Source: Holophagales bacterium UBA2201 (GTDB lineage: Bacteria > Acidobacteriota > Thermoanaerobaculia > UBA2201). Taken from it: 39,730 nt of DNA. Both the position numbers and the translations under genes were made by a program. The stretch covers positions 1 to 39,730 of the forward strand of contig DCUZ01000106.1 in the NCBI GenBank assembly GCA_002327305.1, written 5' to 3'. The notes below the pieces were generated by a model. The model saw nothing but the letters and a program-made list of their open reading frames with translations. It did not search any database and was not told where the DNA came from. How positions within the stretch are numbered: position 1 is the stretch's first letter; each line of letters opens with the position of its first letter. This document shows positions 1-8,766 of the stretch, piece after piece.

Positions 1-855
1 GTGACATTCTTTGTTGGACGCTGCAAATCAAGGTGCCCCCACCCGGCCGGTGGGCAGTGGGCAGTTTGAAGTGGGCAGATGCGCCCACCCGGCGAAGCCA
101 CCGCCCGGCCGGTGGGCAGTGGGCAGTTTGAAGTGGGCAGATGCCCCCACCCGGCGAAGCCACCGCCCGGCCGGTGGGCAGTTTGCAGTGGGCAGATGCC
201 CCCACCCGACCAAAAGGCCGCAGGTCGGAGGACCTGCGCTACATGACGAGGCCCACCCGCCCGGTGGGCAGTTTCAAGAGGGCGGTGGGCAGTGGGTGCG
301 GGGGTGCCCCTCCTCGGTAAGGAGGGGTTAGGGGTGATTTGGAAGGGCGGTGTAGTATGCATCGAAATCCCCCTCAATCCCCCCTTAGGAAGGGGGGAGG
401 CCCGACGAAGCCCCCGCCCGGCCGGGGGGTAGTGGGCAGTTTGAAGTGGGCAGATGCCACCACCCGGCCAAGTGCCGCAGGTCGGAGGACCTGCGCTACA
501 TGACGAAGCCCCCGCCCGGCCGGAAGCTGGAAGCCGGAAGCTGGTGATGCGGGGGCATCATCCTGAGCGGGCATCTTGTACCCCAGAGCGGGCCCGAGCG
601 TAGGGAAGCCGGAAGCGGGAAAAAGAGCCACCACCCGACCAAGTGCCGCAGGTCGGAGGACCTGCGCTACATTTCGCATGGGGGGGGAGGGTTGGGTGAT
701 CATGGGGGTAGTATAGGGGACTGATGGGGACATGATATGTCCACATCGGCGGGTGGCGGTGGAAACCGGAAGATGGATGGCGTCAGGCCTGGTGGGGGAA
801 ACGGGAGGAGAGGCAGATCGGGGCATGGGCAGTGAGGTGATTCGTTAAGCCAGTA
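1..855. repeat. Intergenic repeat cluster R1
   Basis: No credible gene is seen here. The DNA is a mosaic of short modules that recur at 2057-2518, 10399-10679 and 14348-14731. One module is GTGGGCAGTGGGCAGTTTGAA and its variants (about 41-190 and 425-455). A second is the perfect 8-bp hairpin CGCAGGTC-GGAG-GACCTGCG at 219-238, 476-495 and 647-666. A third is a module of about 105 bp at 297-402 built from two G/C-run hairpins around AAGGAGGGGTTAGGGG and CCCCCCTTAGGAAGGGGGG. A fourth is the word CCGGAAGCTGG near 530-545. Open frames across the region are repetitive and change frame between copies, so they are not taken as genes. Confidence 0.85.
701..742 (-). promoter_or_regulatory. Site A: orphan GGACA-N5-TGTCC operator with -10
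   Basis: GGACATGATATGTCC lies at 728-742, with 6-bp arms GGACAT/ATGTCC. Read leftwards, a TATACT hexamer (715-710) follows after 12 bp, and an ATG (703-701) follows the hexamer after 6 bp. The same geometry recurs at sites B, C and D. The frame from this ATG runs into repeat DNA and does not look like a protein, so the promoter seems to have lost its gene. The operator function is inferred from the repeated pattern. Confidence 0.5.
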
Positions 856-893
856 TTGACAATGTAGTCGTCATATAGCATAATATATGACGA
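856..893 (+). promoter_or_regulatory. Promoter and palindromic operator of the DUF4143 gene
   Basis: TTGACA (856-861) is followed after 17 bp by CATAAT (879-884). A perfect inverted repeat, TCGTCATATA (868-877) and TATATGACGA (884-893) with a 6-bp spacer, covers the -10 and ends on the A of the second start codon. The predicted transcription start falls at about 891-893, so the mRNA would be leaderless. A protein bound to this dyad would block RNA polymerase. The most likely binder is the gene's own product or an unlinked repressor (inference). Confidence 0.65.
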
Positions 894-2056
894 TGAATAC
901 GGCATATGTCAATTCCTCCCACCCTTCAATCCCTCGCATCCTGGATCTGGCGGCCTTGATGGCTAAGAAATCCCATTTCCTGTTTGGGCCGCGCCAGACG
1001 GGGAAGAGCACCCTTCTGCGCCGGGCCCTGCCGGGTTGCCGATTGTATGACCTGCTGGATACTTCCACCTTCCTGACCCTGAGCCAGGACCCGGGCCGGC
1101 TGGGCCAGGAAACCATGCCGGGGGATGAGGTGGTCGCCATCGACGAGATCCAACGCCTCCCCATCCTGTTGAACGAGGTGCACCGGCTGATCGAGGAACG
1201 CGGCGTCCGGTTCCTGATGTCGGGCTCCAGCGCCAGGAAACTCCGCCGCGGCGGGGTGAACCTGTTGGGGGGCAGGGCCCGAACGCGCGTTCTGCATCCT
1301 TTTATTCGACGCGAGTTGGGTGAACACTTTGATCTGAACCGGGCCCTCTCCCGGGGTCTCCTGCCGGGGATCTATTTCTCGGATGCCCCCGATGAGGACC
1401 TCAAGGCCTATGCGGGGATTTACCTGCAGGAGGAGGTCGTTGCCGAGAGCGCGGCGCGGAACATCCCGGCGTTCAGCCGTTTTCTGCGGGTGGCGGCGCT
1501 GTGCAACGGGACCATCGTCAATTTCACCAAGATCGCCAATGACGCTCAGGTGCCGCGCACCACCCTCTACGAGTATTTCGATGTCCTGCGCGATACCCTT
1601 ATCCTGCAAGAATTGCCGGCGTGGCGCCAGTCCGTCAAGCGCAAGCCGATCGCTTCGTCCAAGTATTTCTTCTTCGACCCCGGCCTGGCGAGGATCCTGC
1701 AGGGGCGCACCCTGGCCCCGGGGACGCCGGAGTACGGCCTGGCCTTTGAAACCTACCTGTATCATGAACTGCGGTGCTGGTCGGATTACACGGACGGCCC
1801 ACCCCTGTCCTACTGGCGAAGCACCAGCGGATTTGAGGTGGACTTCATCCTGGGCGATCATACCGCCGTGGAGGTCAAGGCCCGGCCCACGGTGCCGGCC
1901 TCGGACATGAAGCCCCTGCTGGCCCTGCGCGAAGAGGGGAAACTGAAGCGCTTCATTTGCGTCACCCTGGAACCGCGTCCACGCCAGATCGGCGATGTGC
2001 TCCTGCTTCCCTATGGGGATTTCCTGGACGCTCTTTGGGCGGGGGAATACCAGTAA
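893..2056 (+). CDS. AAA_14/DUF4143 family ATP-binding protein
   Basis: This is a predicted P-loop ATPase of the AAA_14 plus DUF4143 type, a large prokaryotic family of unknown biochemical role. The Walker A motif GPRQTGKST is near the N terminus. A Walker B-like segment AIDEIQRLP follows, and then an SGSSARKL sensor segment. The C-terminal DUF4143 part ends in a PD-(D/E)XK-like stretch, EVDFILGDHTAVEVKA. An ATG at 887 is also in frame. The ATG at 893 is preferred because the predicted transcript starts at about 891-893, giving 387 codons. The gene stands alone between two repeat clusters and has its own palindromic promoter. Members are often scattered in accessory DNA, which fits its position. 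Family assignment is firm; function is unknown. Confidence 0.85.
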   Translation: MNTAYVNSSHPSIPRILDLAALMAKKSHFLFGPRQTGKSTLLRRALPGCRLYDLLDTSTFLTLSQDPGRLGQETMPGDEVVAIDEIQRLPILLNEVHRLIEERGVRFLMSGSSARKLRRGGVNLLGGRARTRVLHPFIRRELGEHFDLNRALSRGLLPGIYFSDAPDEDLKAYAGIYLQEEVVAESAARNIPAFSRFLRVAALCNGTIVNFTKIANDAQVPRTTLYEYFDVLRDTLILQELPAWRQSVKRKPIASSKYFFFDPGLARILQGRTLAPGTPEYGLAFETYLYHELRCWSDYTDGPPLSYWRSTSGFEVDFILGDHTAVEVKARPTVPASDMKPLLALREEGKLKRFICVTLEPRPRQIGDVLLLPYGDFLDALWAGEYQ

Positions 2057-2518
2057 CCACCACCCGACCGGCCGGCCGGAAGCCGGAAGCTGGCAGCTGG
2101 TAGCTGGGGAAGAGCGGAGCCACCGCCCGGCCGGTGGGCAGTTTCAAGTGGGCAGTTGGCAGTTGGTGCGGGGGTGCCCCTCCTTGGTAAGGAGGGGTTA
2201 GGGGTGATTTGAAAGGGGGGTATAGTTTGCATCGAAATCCCCCTCAATCCCCCCTTAGGAAGGGGGAGGCCCGACGAAGCCCCCGCCCGGCCGGTGGGCG
2301 GTGGGTGCGGGGGTGCCCCTACTTGGTAAGGAGGGGTTAGGGGAGATTTGGGAGGGGGGTGTAGTTTGCATCGAAATCCCCCTCAATCCCCCCTTAAAAA
2401 GGGGGGAGGCCCGCCCCCACCCGACCAAAAGACCGCAGGTCGGAGGACCTGCGCTACATGACCATACTCCCATCCGTCCCGCACCCTGAAGAGTGCGGCT
2501 ACAATCCCCCGCCCCGAT
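2057..2518. repeat. Intergenic repeat cluster R2
   Basis: The cluster follows the DUF4143 gene and repeats the R1 modules. The roughly 105-bp G/C-run module occurs twice in plus orientation (about 2167-2273 and 2304-2413). The CGCAGGTC hairpin is at 2434-2453, and CCGGAAGCTGG words lie near 2078-2110. A related hairpin, CCGCAC...GTGCGG (around 2480-2500 on the minus strand), sits just past the addA stop and could help end that transcript, although no U-tract follows. No gene is seen. Confidence 0.85.
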
Positions 2519-5500
2519 CTAAGCCAACTCCACCAGCAGGCCCTGGACGGGGAAGTGGATGAAGCGGGCCAGGCACTTTTTGCCGAGGGCCATTTCGAGG
2601 GCCCGGGCGTAGGCGTCGAGCTGGCCGGCGAAGGTGAGGGCCTTGTCTTTGCACTGCTTCTCGTTGCCCGGGAAGCCCTTGTGGTCGAGGAGGATGAAGC
2701 CGTCGGCCATTTCCAGGACCAGGTCGGCCGTGCCGGCGATGATCTGCTCTCCCTGCCGCAGTTGGACCGGCAGTTCGCGATGGACCGCGGCGTCAGGATG
2801 CTCTCTTTGGATCCACGCGATCAGGCGGTTGCCGGCTTCGACCAGCGCCTCCGGGGGAAGAAATTCTCCGGCGCCGTGGACCTCTTGGATGCGCCGGGCC
2901 AGGGCGAGACGGTCGGACTTGGGCAATTCCGGGCGGTCCGCCGCCAGAAAAGCGTGGACGGCGTCGCCGAAGGCGGGTTCGTCCTTGGTGAAGGTGCCCT
3001 TGAAGGACAAGCGATCGCCAAGGGCGATCACCGCTGGGATGCTGGGATGCGAGGACGCTGGGACGCTAAAAGCCGGAAGCTGTGAGGCATTGAGGAACTT
3101 GGGGGCGAGAGCCGGCGGGGTGCCGGTGGGCCGGGCGAACCAGGTGAGGGGGCCGGGGGCGGTCCCCGGGGCCACGCCCTGGCCGTTGAAATGCCGGATG
3201 AGACCCTGCGCCTTCAACCCGCCGCCGAAGTCCACCACGGTCGGACCCGGTTCGGCGTCTTTGGGAAACTGCAGAGCGATGCCCACCTTTTCCAGGGCTT
3301 TCGGCACGCTCTGGCTGGCGCGGCCGGGCAGGACCAGGAGGTCGCGGGCGCGGGTGAACCCCACATAGATGAGCCGCGCTTCCTCTTCCAATGAACGCTT
3401 GGCCGCCTCCTGCTCCTCCCGCGTGGCGGTGATGGCCCCCCAGAGCGGGGCCCCCGTGGAGGAGCCCTTGTAGGGCCAGGGCCAGTAGCGCAGGCCGCGG
3501 TTTTCCAAAGGGGCGGAGAGGTCGAACCCCTTGCCGTGGGATTCCGCGGCCGGGGCGGCGGCGTGGACGCGGGCCTTGCCGCCGTTGTGTAGGTCGCCCA
3601 GGATGACGACGGGCCACTCCCGCCCCTTGGCCTTGTGGTAGGTGCTGATCTGGACGGCGTACTCGGAGGCCCAGGCGGCCTGCTCGCCCCCCTCGTCCAA
3701 GGAGCCCAGCCACGCGTGGAGCCCCAACAGCGAAGCCCCCGAGCCCGTGAGGAGGCACTCCTGCTCATACTGCCGCGCGCAGGCCCTCAGGCGGTCCACA
3801 TTGCCCAGGCGCAGTTCGCCGCTCCCCCACCGCAGGCACAGGTCCTCCAGCCCACCGGCCGTGATGATCCGGTCCACCATCTGGGAGGGCGAGAGGACCT
3901 TCTGGTCCTCCTCCAGGTCCCGCAGGCGGTTCAGCAACGCGCTGGCGGGCCAGGGGTTTTCCCAGGTGTCGCCCGCCTTGTACCGCTTGACCAGCCTGAG
4001 CCGTTCGTTGATGAGTTTTTCCGGATCGGCGGGATCTTGGAACAGCAGGAGGGTGAGGGCCGGCAGGGCGGCGCGGCGGTCCAGGACCACCTCGACGGCG
4101 GCAAGCAGGTAGGTGGCCTCCAGGGTGGCGTTGAGCCCCGTTTGGGCCAGCGCGGCCTGCACCCCGGCGTTGCCGAGGGCGGCGGCGAGCGACTTGCACC
4201 CCTTGTTCTTGCGGCGCAGGACGGCGATGTCGCCGGGCCGGATGGGCCGGGACTTGTCCTCGACCGGATCGACGATGCGGACGGGGACGGCGGGATCCAG
4301 CAGGGCCTGGATGCCCTGGACGAGGCAGAGGTCGTCTCCCTCCTGATTTCTGCTTCCCATGACCCAGCACTCCACGGCCGGGGGGAGCTTTTCGGCGGGC
4401 TTTTTCCGGTGCGGCTTGAGCGCCACCTCCTCGCGCCTGGCCCCCAGGGCCCCGAAGAGGGGAACGAAGAGGGCGTTGCAGAACTCCACCAGTTCCGGGC
4501 GGGAGCGGTAGGAGGTGTCGAGCAGGTCGGGCTTGGCCGTTTTGGCGGCTTCGGCGTAGGCGGCGTCCATCAGAACGGGGTCACTGTCGCGGAACCCGAA
4601 GATGGCCTGCTTTTTGTCGCCCACCCAGACGACTTCGTCCACGATCCCGCCCAGGCGGGAGAAGAGGGCCAATTGGAGGGGGCTGGTGTCCTGGAATTCG
4701 TCCACGAACAGGAGGCGGAAATCACCCTTGAGGGCGGCCTGGACTTGCGGGTCGCCGAGGAGGTCGAGGGCCAGGGCCTCCATGTCGGTGAAATCAATGA
4801 GGGCCCGCGACCGCTTCCACTCCTCGTAGCGGCGCAGGGCTTCGCCGGCCAGGGCGAACAGGTGACGGATGATGACCTCCGCGTCCTCGCGCAGGAGCGG
4901 GTGGCCGGGCGACCGCTTGCCGATGTCCTGAAGGGGCTCCGCAAGGTCTTTGAGCAGTTTGCCCGGGTTGCCGCACAGGTCGGCCCGGCGGGACCAGGGG
5001 AGGGTGTCCGTTTCCAATTTGGCCAGGACCGCCTGGACGGCCCGCAGATAGTCGCGGCTGTTCTTCGCCGCGGCGTCGTCGACGAGGGCTTCCATCGCGG
5101 GGATGGCTTTCCGCAGGGCGGCGCGGAGGCAGTCGTCCGCGGCATCGGCGGTGAACCATTCGGGGGCGGGGAGAACGGAACCGTGGAAGCGCCGGACGGA
5201 ATCCCGGGCCATGGCCGGCAGGGCGGCGGCCGGGATGCGATTGAGGCGGGCCAATTCCGCCAGGGCCTTGACGGGCTTGAGCGGCTCCCGCATCTGGAAG
5301 CGCTCCAGCGCGGGGGTCAATTCGGCCAGGATGCCGGGCGTCAGGGCCTGGGCGATGGCCTGCTCGAAGAAGGCCCCGGCCTGGTCTTCCGGCAGGACCT
5401 CGACGCGCGGGGAGAGCCCCGCCTCGAAGGCGAACCGCTTGAGGAGCGACTCGCACACCGAATGGACGGTGCCCACGAGGGCCCCCTCCATCCGCTGGGC

Positions 5501-5710
5501 CTCCTCCGGCATCCCCTCCTCGAACAGGCGGGAACGGACGCGCCCCTTGAGCTCCTCCGCGGCCGACTTGGTGAAGGTGACCGCGATGACCGCTTCGGGC
5601 TCGGCCTGCTTCTTGTGAAGGCGGCGGGCCAGCTCCTCGGTGAGCCGGTAGGTCTTGCCGGAGCCGGCCGAGGCGCTGATGACCTTGATGTTAGTTTTCG
5701 TCTTCTTCAT
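2519..5710 (-). CDS. addA: AddA-like UvrD-family helicase/nuclease subunit
   Basis: This is the probable motor subunit of an AddAB/RecBCD-type complex, which unwinds and resects double-strand DNA ends for recombination and degrades foreign linear DNA. The 1063 residues begin with Walker A SAGSGKT (Lys19) and continue with Walker B LLFVDEFQDTSP. The helicase motifs TYHKAKGREWP and YVGFTRARDLL occur late in the motor region. The C-terminal region has a RecB-type nuclease signature, GTADLVLE followed by LLDHKGF. The start codon lies inside the end of the upstream AddB-like gene (20-bp overlap), so the two are translationally coupled. The linker before the nuclease domain (about residues 876-893) is encoded by DNA that shares the AGCCGGAAGCTG word with the intergenic repeats. 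The family is clear; the exact AddA versus AdnA subclass is not. Confidence 0.88.
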   Translation of the reverse strand: MKKTKTNIKVISASAGSGKTYRLTEELARRLHKKQAEPEAVIAVTFTKSAAEELKGRVRSRLFEEGMPEEAQRMEGALVGTVHSVCESLLKRFAFEAGLSPRVEVLPEDQAGAFFEQAIAQALTPGILAELTPALERFQMREPLKPVKALAELARLNRIPAAALPAMARDSVRRFHGSVLPAPEWFTADAADDCLRAALRKAIPAMEALVDDAAAKNSRDYLRAVQAVLAKLETDTLPWSRRADLCGNPGKLLKDLAEPLQDIGKRSPGHPLLREDAEVIIRHLFALAGEALRRYEEWKRSRALIDFTDMEALALDLLGDPQVQAALKGDFRLLFVDEFQDTSPLQLALFSRLGGIVDEVVWVGDKKQAIFGFRDSDPVLMDAAYAEAAKTAKPDLLDTSYRSRPELVEFCNALFVPLFGALGARREEVALKPHRKKPAEKLPPAVECWVMGSRNQEGDDLCLVQGIQALLDPAVPVRIVDPVEDKSRPIRPGDIAVLRRKNKGCKSLAAALGNAGVQAALAQTGLNATLEATYLLAAVEVVLDRRAALPALTLLLFQDPADPEKLINERLRLVKRYKAGDTWENPWPASALLNRLRDLEEDQKVLSPSQMVDRIITAGGLEDLCLRWGSGELRLGNVDRLRACARQYEQECLLTGSGASLLGLHAWLGSLDEGGEQAAWASEYAVQISTYHKAKGREWPVVILGDLHNGGKARVHAAAPAAESHGKGFDLSAPLENRGLRYWPWPYKGSSTGAPLWGAITATREEQEAAKRSLEEEARLIYVGFTRARDLLVLPGRASQSVPKALEKVGIALQFPKDAEPGPTVVDFGGGLKAQGLIRHFNGQGVAPGTAPGPLTWFARPTGTPPALAPKFLNASQLPAFSVPASSHPSIPAVIALGDRLSFKGTFTKDEPAFGDAVHAFLAADRPELPKSDRLALARRIQEVHGAGEFLPPEALVEAGNRLIAWIQREHPDAAVHRELPVQLRQGEQIIAGTADLVLEMADGFILLDHKGFPGNEKQCKDKALTFAGQLDAYARALEMALGKKCLARFIHFPVQGLLVELA

Positions 5711-8483
5711 CCTCTTCCTCCTGCTCGCCCCACATCCGGCCGCAGACGGCCGCGTAGTCGCAATAGCCGCACGGCGGCTCCATGGCCGTGAGGCCGCCTT
5801 CCACGACGGGGACCCCGACCTCGTCTTCGGCCGTCCCCGCCACCCCGGTGGCGATGACGTCCCCCTTCCCGATCTTCTCGTTCAGGATGCTGTCAACCGA
5901 CTTTTCGATCCGGTCCCAGGTTTCCTTCGCCGAGCCCACGATGCCCTTGATGGAACGGCCGCCCGGGAAGGGGTTCATTTCCGTGGTGAGCACCTGGGCG
6001 TCGCCGAGGGAGTAGTAGGCCACGGGGGCGTCGATGTCGGCCATCCTGGCGTACACCGCCAATTGGACGGGCTCGCTCTCGCGCAGGGTGTTGACATAGC
6101 GCGAATCGCCGTAGTCGGAATATTTCATGTCCAGGATGTAGGTCCTGCCCCGCCGGTCCTTCAGGATCATGTCGGCGTAGCCCCTGAGCTTTCCGAAGGA
6201 CGCGACGCCGGCCAGTTCGACCTCGCTCTTTTCCACATGCAGTTTATGGGCGTCCAACAGCCGGCCCAGGGCGACGGCGGAGCGGACCACGGCCAGGCGG
6301 AAGCGGGCCTGGCCGGCTTCCTTGCCGGGGAGGAGCAGGGAAGCCCCCTCCTCGCGGACCAGCCGGTCCAACAGCGCATCGGCTTCCTTGCGGATGGTCT
6401 TTTCGTCGGGAACGGGTTTTCGCCCGGTGAAGATGGCCTGCAGGACCCGGTGCGCGAGGGTGCCGCGCAGCATGGTGTCATCGGTCAACTGGACGCCGGA
6501 GGCCGAGCGGGCGTGGGCCTGGTATTCCATTATATATTTGAATGGACAGCCGGTCAGGGTGCCGAGGGAGGAGGCCGACTCCTCTTCGCGCGCCTTCGGG
6601 CTCGCCTCCGGCAGGTTCCAGTGGCGCTTGAGTGAGGGATGCTCCTGCGGGGCCAGGGTGCCGGTCTTCACTTTCAATCGCTTCTGATCGATCTTGGTGA
6701 GGGGGCGCACGCGCTGGATAAGGCGCGCACCCTGGACGGGCTTCATCCCCGCGGTGAGCTGGTCCCACAGGGGATGGGGGGTCTGGGGCTCGCCAAGCCG
6801 GCTCTCCCAGGTGACCAGGAGGACACGCTGGGTAGCCGCCAGCAGGGGGCGGCGCCAGGACTCGGCCAGGCACAGGGCCGCGCGGGCCGGGTCCGGCATC
6901 CGGATGCCCGCCTTTTCAAGCGCTTGGACCTCCGAGGTGGTGAAGGGCCGCGCCTCCACCCGCCCCGCGGCGCTCTGGGTGAAATCCCACCAGACGACCG
7001 TCCGGGCCTGGTCGAGGACGGCGCCGGGGTCCCAAACGGTGAAGACGGAGCCGGCCTGGGGCGAGGTGCCCGTGAGGTCCGGTCCGCCGAGGGCGGCCTC
7101 CTTGAGCAGACGCGCCGCCTCCAGGGAGGAAAGGGCCGCCCGGCCGTCCAGCCCGAGGAGTTCCTTGTACCGGACGGCGCCGGACGCGGCGGCCTCGAGC
7201 GCTGAGGCATCGTTTTCGGCGGCGGGGTCCCGTTTCCCGGCCTCATCCAGGTCTTTCCGGATGGCCCCCGCCCGCTTCCGCGCCCAGGCGGCGACCTTGT
7301 CGCACAGCCGCTCCAGCCGCTCCCGGGCAACGGAGGCGTCCCGCGGGAGGAGGCCGGCGGGTTGGGGCAGCCATTCGTCGAAACTCTTCATCAATTCGTC
7401 CCCGGCCTTGGGATCTTTTCCCTTTGCCCGCTCCAGGGCCAAATCGCGGCATTTTTCCATCTCCTGATGCCACCCGTCGTGCTCGATGCCGGGCCGGTCG
7501 GCCAGCACCCGCGCCAGCCGCCTCCCCGCCCATCGGGGCAGGGGCGAGAGGGGCAGTTGGAGGAACTCCAGGAGACGGGCCGGGTCCAGCGGTTGCCACA
7601 GCAAGGCCAGGGAGAGGGGCAGGACCTGCAGGGCGCTGCCGTGGGAGGAGGCCGCCCCGCTCCCCACCGCGGGGAGGTGGTGCAGTCGGAGGGCGGTATC
7701 GAGGTCGGCCCGCGCGGCCTCGCCGGCGACGAGGACCAACCCTTCCGTCCCCTCCTCCACCATCCAGGAAGCCACCGCCTCCGCCGCTTCGCCGGGAAGG
7801 GTGGCGGATAGCAGGAGGATGGAACCGTCCCCTTTGGGGTCCCAGGCGCCCTTCCCTTTGTCGAGGGCCTTGGCCCGCGCCTTCCCGAGGTCTCCCCTGG
7901 GCGCGGCCCCGTTTTCAATCTTCAGCGATTTGACTTGAGTTCCGGACCCTTTCAGTATATTCAAGAGCGATCGGACCAGCGGCTCCAGGTCTTCCTCTCG
8001 CTGAAGCAGGGAGAGGGTATCCAGCACTTTTTCCTTCCGGGTTTCCAGGGTTTGGATGACCGTTCGCAGGCGCCCGGGCAACCCCAGCGCGTCCAAGTCC
8101 CCGCCCGCGGACGCCAGGGCCTCCATCGCCGTTTTCAGCCGGTCGGGCAATGCGATGGGGTCCCCGTCCCATCCCCCCATCCACAGGGTGTCGCGCCAAT
8201 GGAGGAGCCGGCCGGCGGCGCCCTCAGGGTCCACCGTGAAGCTGTTCTCAAAGAACGCCCCGGGATGACCGGCCAGCCACTCCCGCAGGACCCGGCTGGC
8301 GGCCAGGAGGCGGACCATGTGCCCGTCTTGGACCCGGGGGATGCCCAGGTGGAGTTCGAGGACGGCCACGAGTTTGCCCAGGGTCCCGGCCATTTGGCCG
8401 GCACAGGCCTCAGCGTCGGCGAGGAAGCCGGGATACCAGGGGCCCTCGAACGGGGTGAGGAGGAACTCGTGTTTTATCGGCAT
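5691..8483 (-). CDS. addB: AddB-like PD-(D/E)XK nuclease with Fe-S cysteines
   Basis: This is the partner of the AddA-like helicase and acts on DNA ends. The 930-residue protein has no visible Walker motifs, as expected if its N-terminal helicase fold is inactive or structural. The last 300 residues contain the AddB-type nuclease: Cys646 in TGCPFKY, the catalytic stretch GYADMILKD then ILDMKYSD, and Cys905, Cys908 and Cys914 in CGYCDYAAVC. Together the four cysteines match the 4Fe-4S-stapled nuclease of AddB. The C terminus is strongly acidic. The start has GGAGA 8 bp upstream. A nine-codon leaderless mini-ORF appears to precede and overlap it (8503-8474). Subunit assignment rests on motifs and pairing, not on a search. 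Confidence 0.85.
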   Translation of the reverse strand: MPIKHEFLLTPFEGPWYPGFLADAEACAGQMAGTLGKLVAVLELHLGIPRVQDGHMVRLLAASRVLREWLAGHPGAFFENSFTVDPEGAAGRLLHWRDTLWMGGWDGDPIALPDRLKTAMEALASAGGDLDALGLPGRLRTVIQTLETRKEKVLDTLSLLQREEDLEPLVRSLLNILKGSGTQVKSLKIENGAAPRGDLGKARAKALDKGKGAWDPKGDGSILLLSATLPGEAAEAVASWMVEEGTEGLVLVAGEAARADLDTALRLHHLPAVGSGAASSHGSALQVLPLSLALLWQPLDPARLLEFLQLPLSPLPRWAGRRLARVLADRPGIEHDGWHQEMEKCRDLALERAKGKDPKAGDELMKSFDEWLPQPAGLLPRDASVARERLERLCDKVAAWARKRAGAIRKDLDEAGKRDPAAENDASALEAAASGAVRYKELLGLDGRAALSSLEAARLLKEAALGGPDLTGTSPQAGSVFTVWDPGAVLDQARTVVWWDFTQSAAGRVEARPFTTSEVQALEKAGIRMPDPARAALCLAESWRRPLLAATQRVLLVTWESRLGEPQTPHPLWDQLTAGMKPVQGARLIQRVRPLTKIDQKRLKVKTGTLAPQEHPSLKRHWNLPEASPKAREEESASSLGTLTGCPFKYIMEYQAHARSASGVQLTDDTMLRGTLAHRVLQAIFTGRKPVPDEKTIRKEADALLDRLVREEGASLLLPGKEAGQARFRLAVVRSAVALGRLLDAHKLHVEKSEVELAGVASFGKLRGYADMILKDRRGRTYILDMKYSDYGDSRYVNTLRESEPVQLAVYARMADIDAPVAYYSLGDAQVLTTEMNPFPGGRSIKGIVGSAKETWDRIEKSVDSILNEKIGKGDVIATGVAGTAEDEVGVPVVEGGLTAMEPPCGYCDYAAVCGRMWGEQEEEDEEDEN

Positions 8484-8509
8484 GGCTGGATTCTCCGGTT
8501 CATATTCAT

Positions 8510-8518
8510 ATTATAGCA
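8510..8518 (-). promoter_or_regulatory. Extended -10 promoter of the addB-addA operon
   Basis: On the minus strand TGC-TATAAT (8518-8510) is a full extended -10. No good -35 is seen. The predicted transcription start (+7) coincides with the A of an ATG at 8503, which opens a nine-codon frame whose stop overlaps the addB start. The GGAGA that serves addB lies inside this mini-ORF, so a coupled leader peptide is possible. Confidence 0.6.
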
Positions 8519-8532
8519 GGGCGGAAAGGACA

Positions 8533-8712
8533 TTATGCGTCCGGGGCGGCGGAGCCCGCGCTATTGGCCAGGATGTATCCCCACACTCCCGGCGCGGCAT
8601 CGTCCGGCACGCCGAGGGGGATGGCGGGCTTCCCTGTCTCGATGCATCCGCCCGCCACCAGGAGCTCCTCGGCTTTCTTGAAGTCCCCCCGGCCCCCGGC
8701 CGGCGCCTTCAC
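8533..8712 (-). CDS. Possible small ORF after the DnaB-like gene
   Basis: A 59-codon frame begins at a GTG and ends at TAA. Its composition is protein-like, with segments such as DFKKAEELLVAGGCIETGKP and VPDDAAPGVWGYI. It lies in the same frame as the DnaB-like gene upstream, beyond that gene's TGA, and the open frame actually begins directly after that stop. No convincing ribosome site precedes the GTG. It could be a small gene, or the detached C-terminal end of a longer ancestral protein. I do not recognise it. Confidence 0.3.
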   Translation of the reverse strand: MKAPAGGRGDFKKAEELLVAGGCIETGKPAIPLGVPDDAAPGVWGYILANSAGSAAPDA

Positions 8713-8766
8713 GCATTCATGGATAGGCGCCGTGCCTTGGGGGTCTTTCCTCTCCTTCTCCCATCT

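Noticed and set aside
41..240. CRISPR-like appearance of GTGGGCAGT repeats
   Set aside because: Repeat lengths and spacings vary, there are no unique spacers, and the words recur at distant intergenic sites in other combinations.
374..826. Open frame after site A
   Set aside because: It is translated repeat DNA with the same peptide words occurring twice and no protein-like features.
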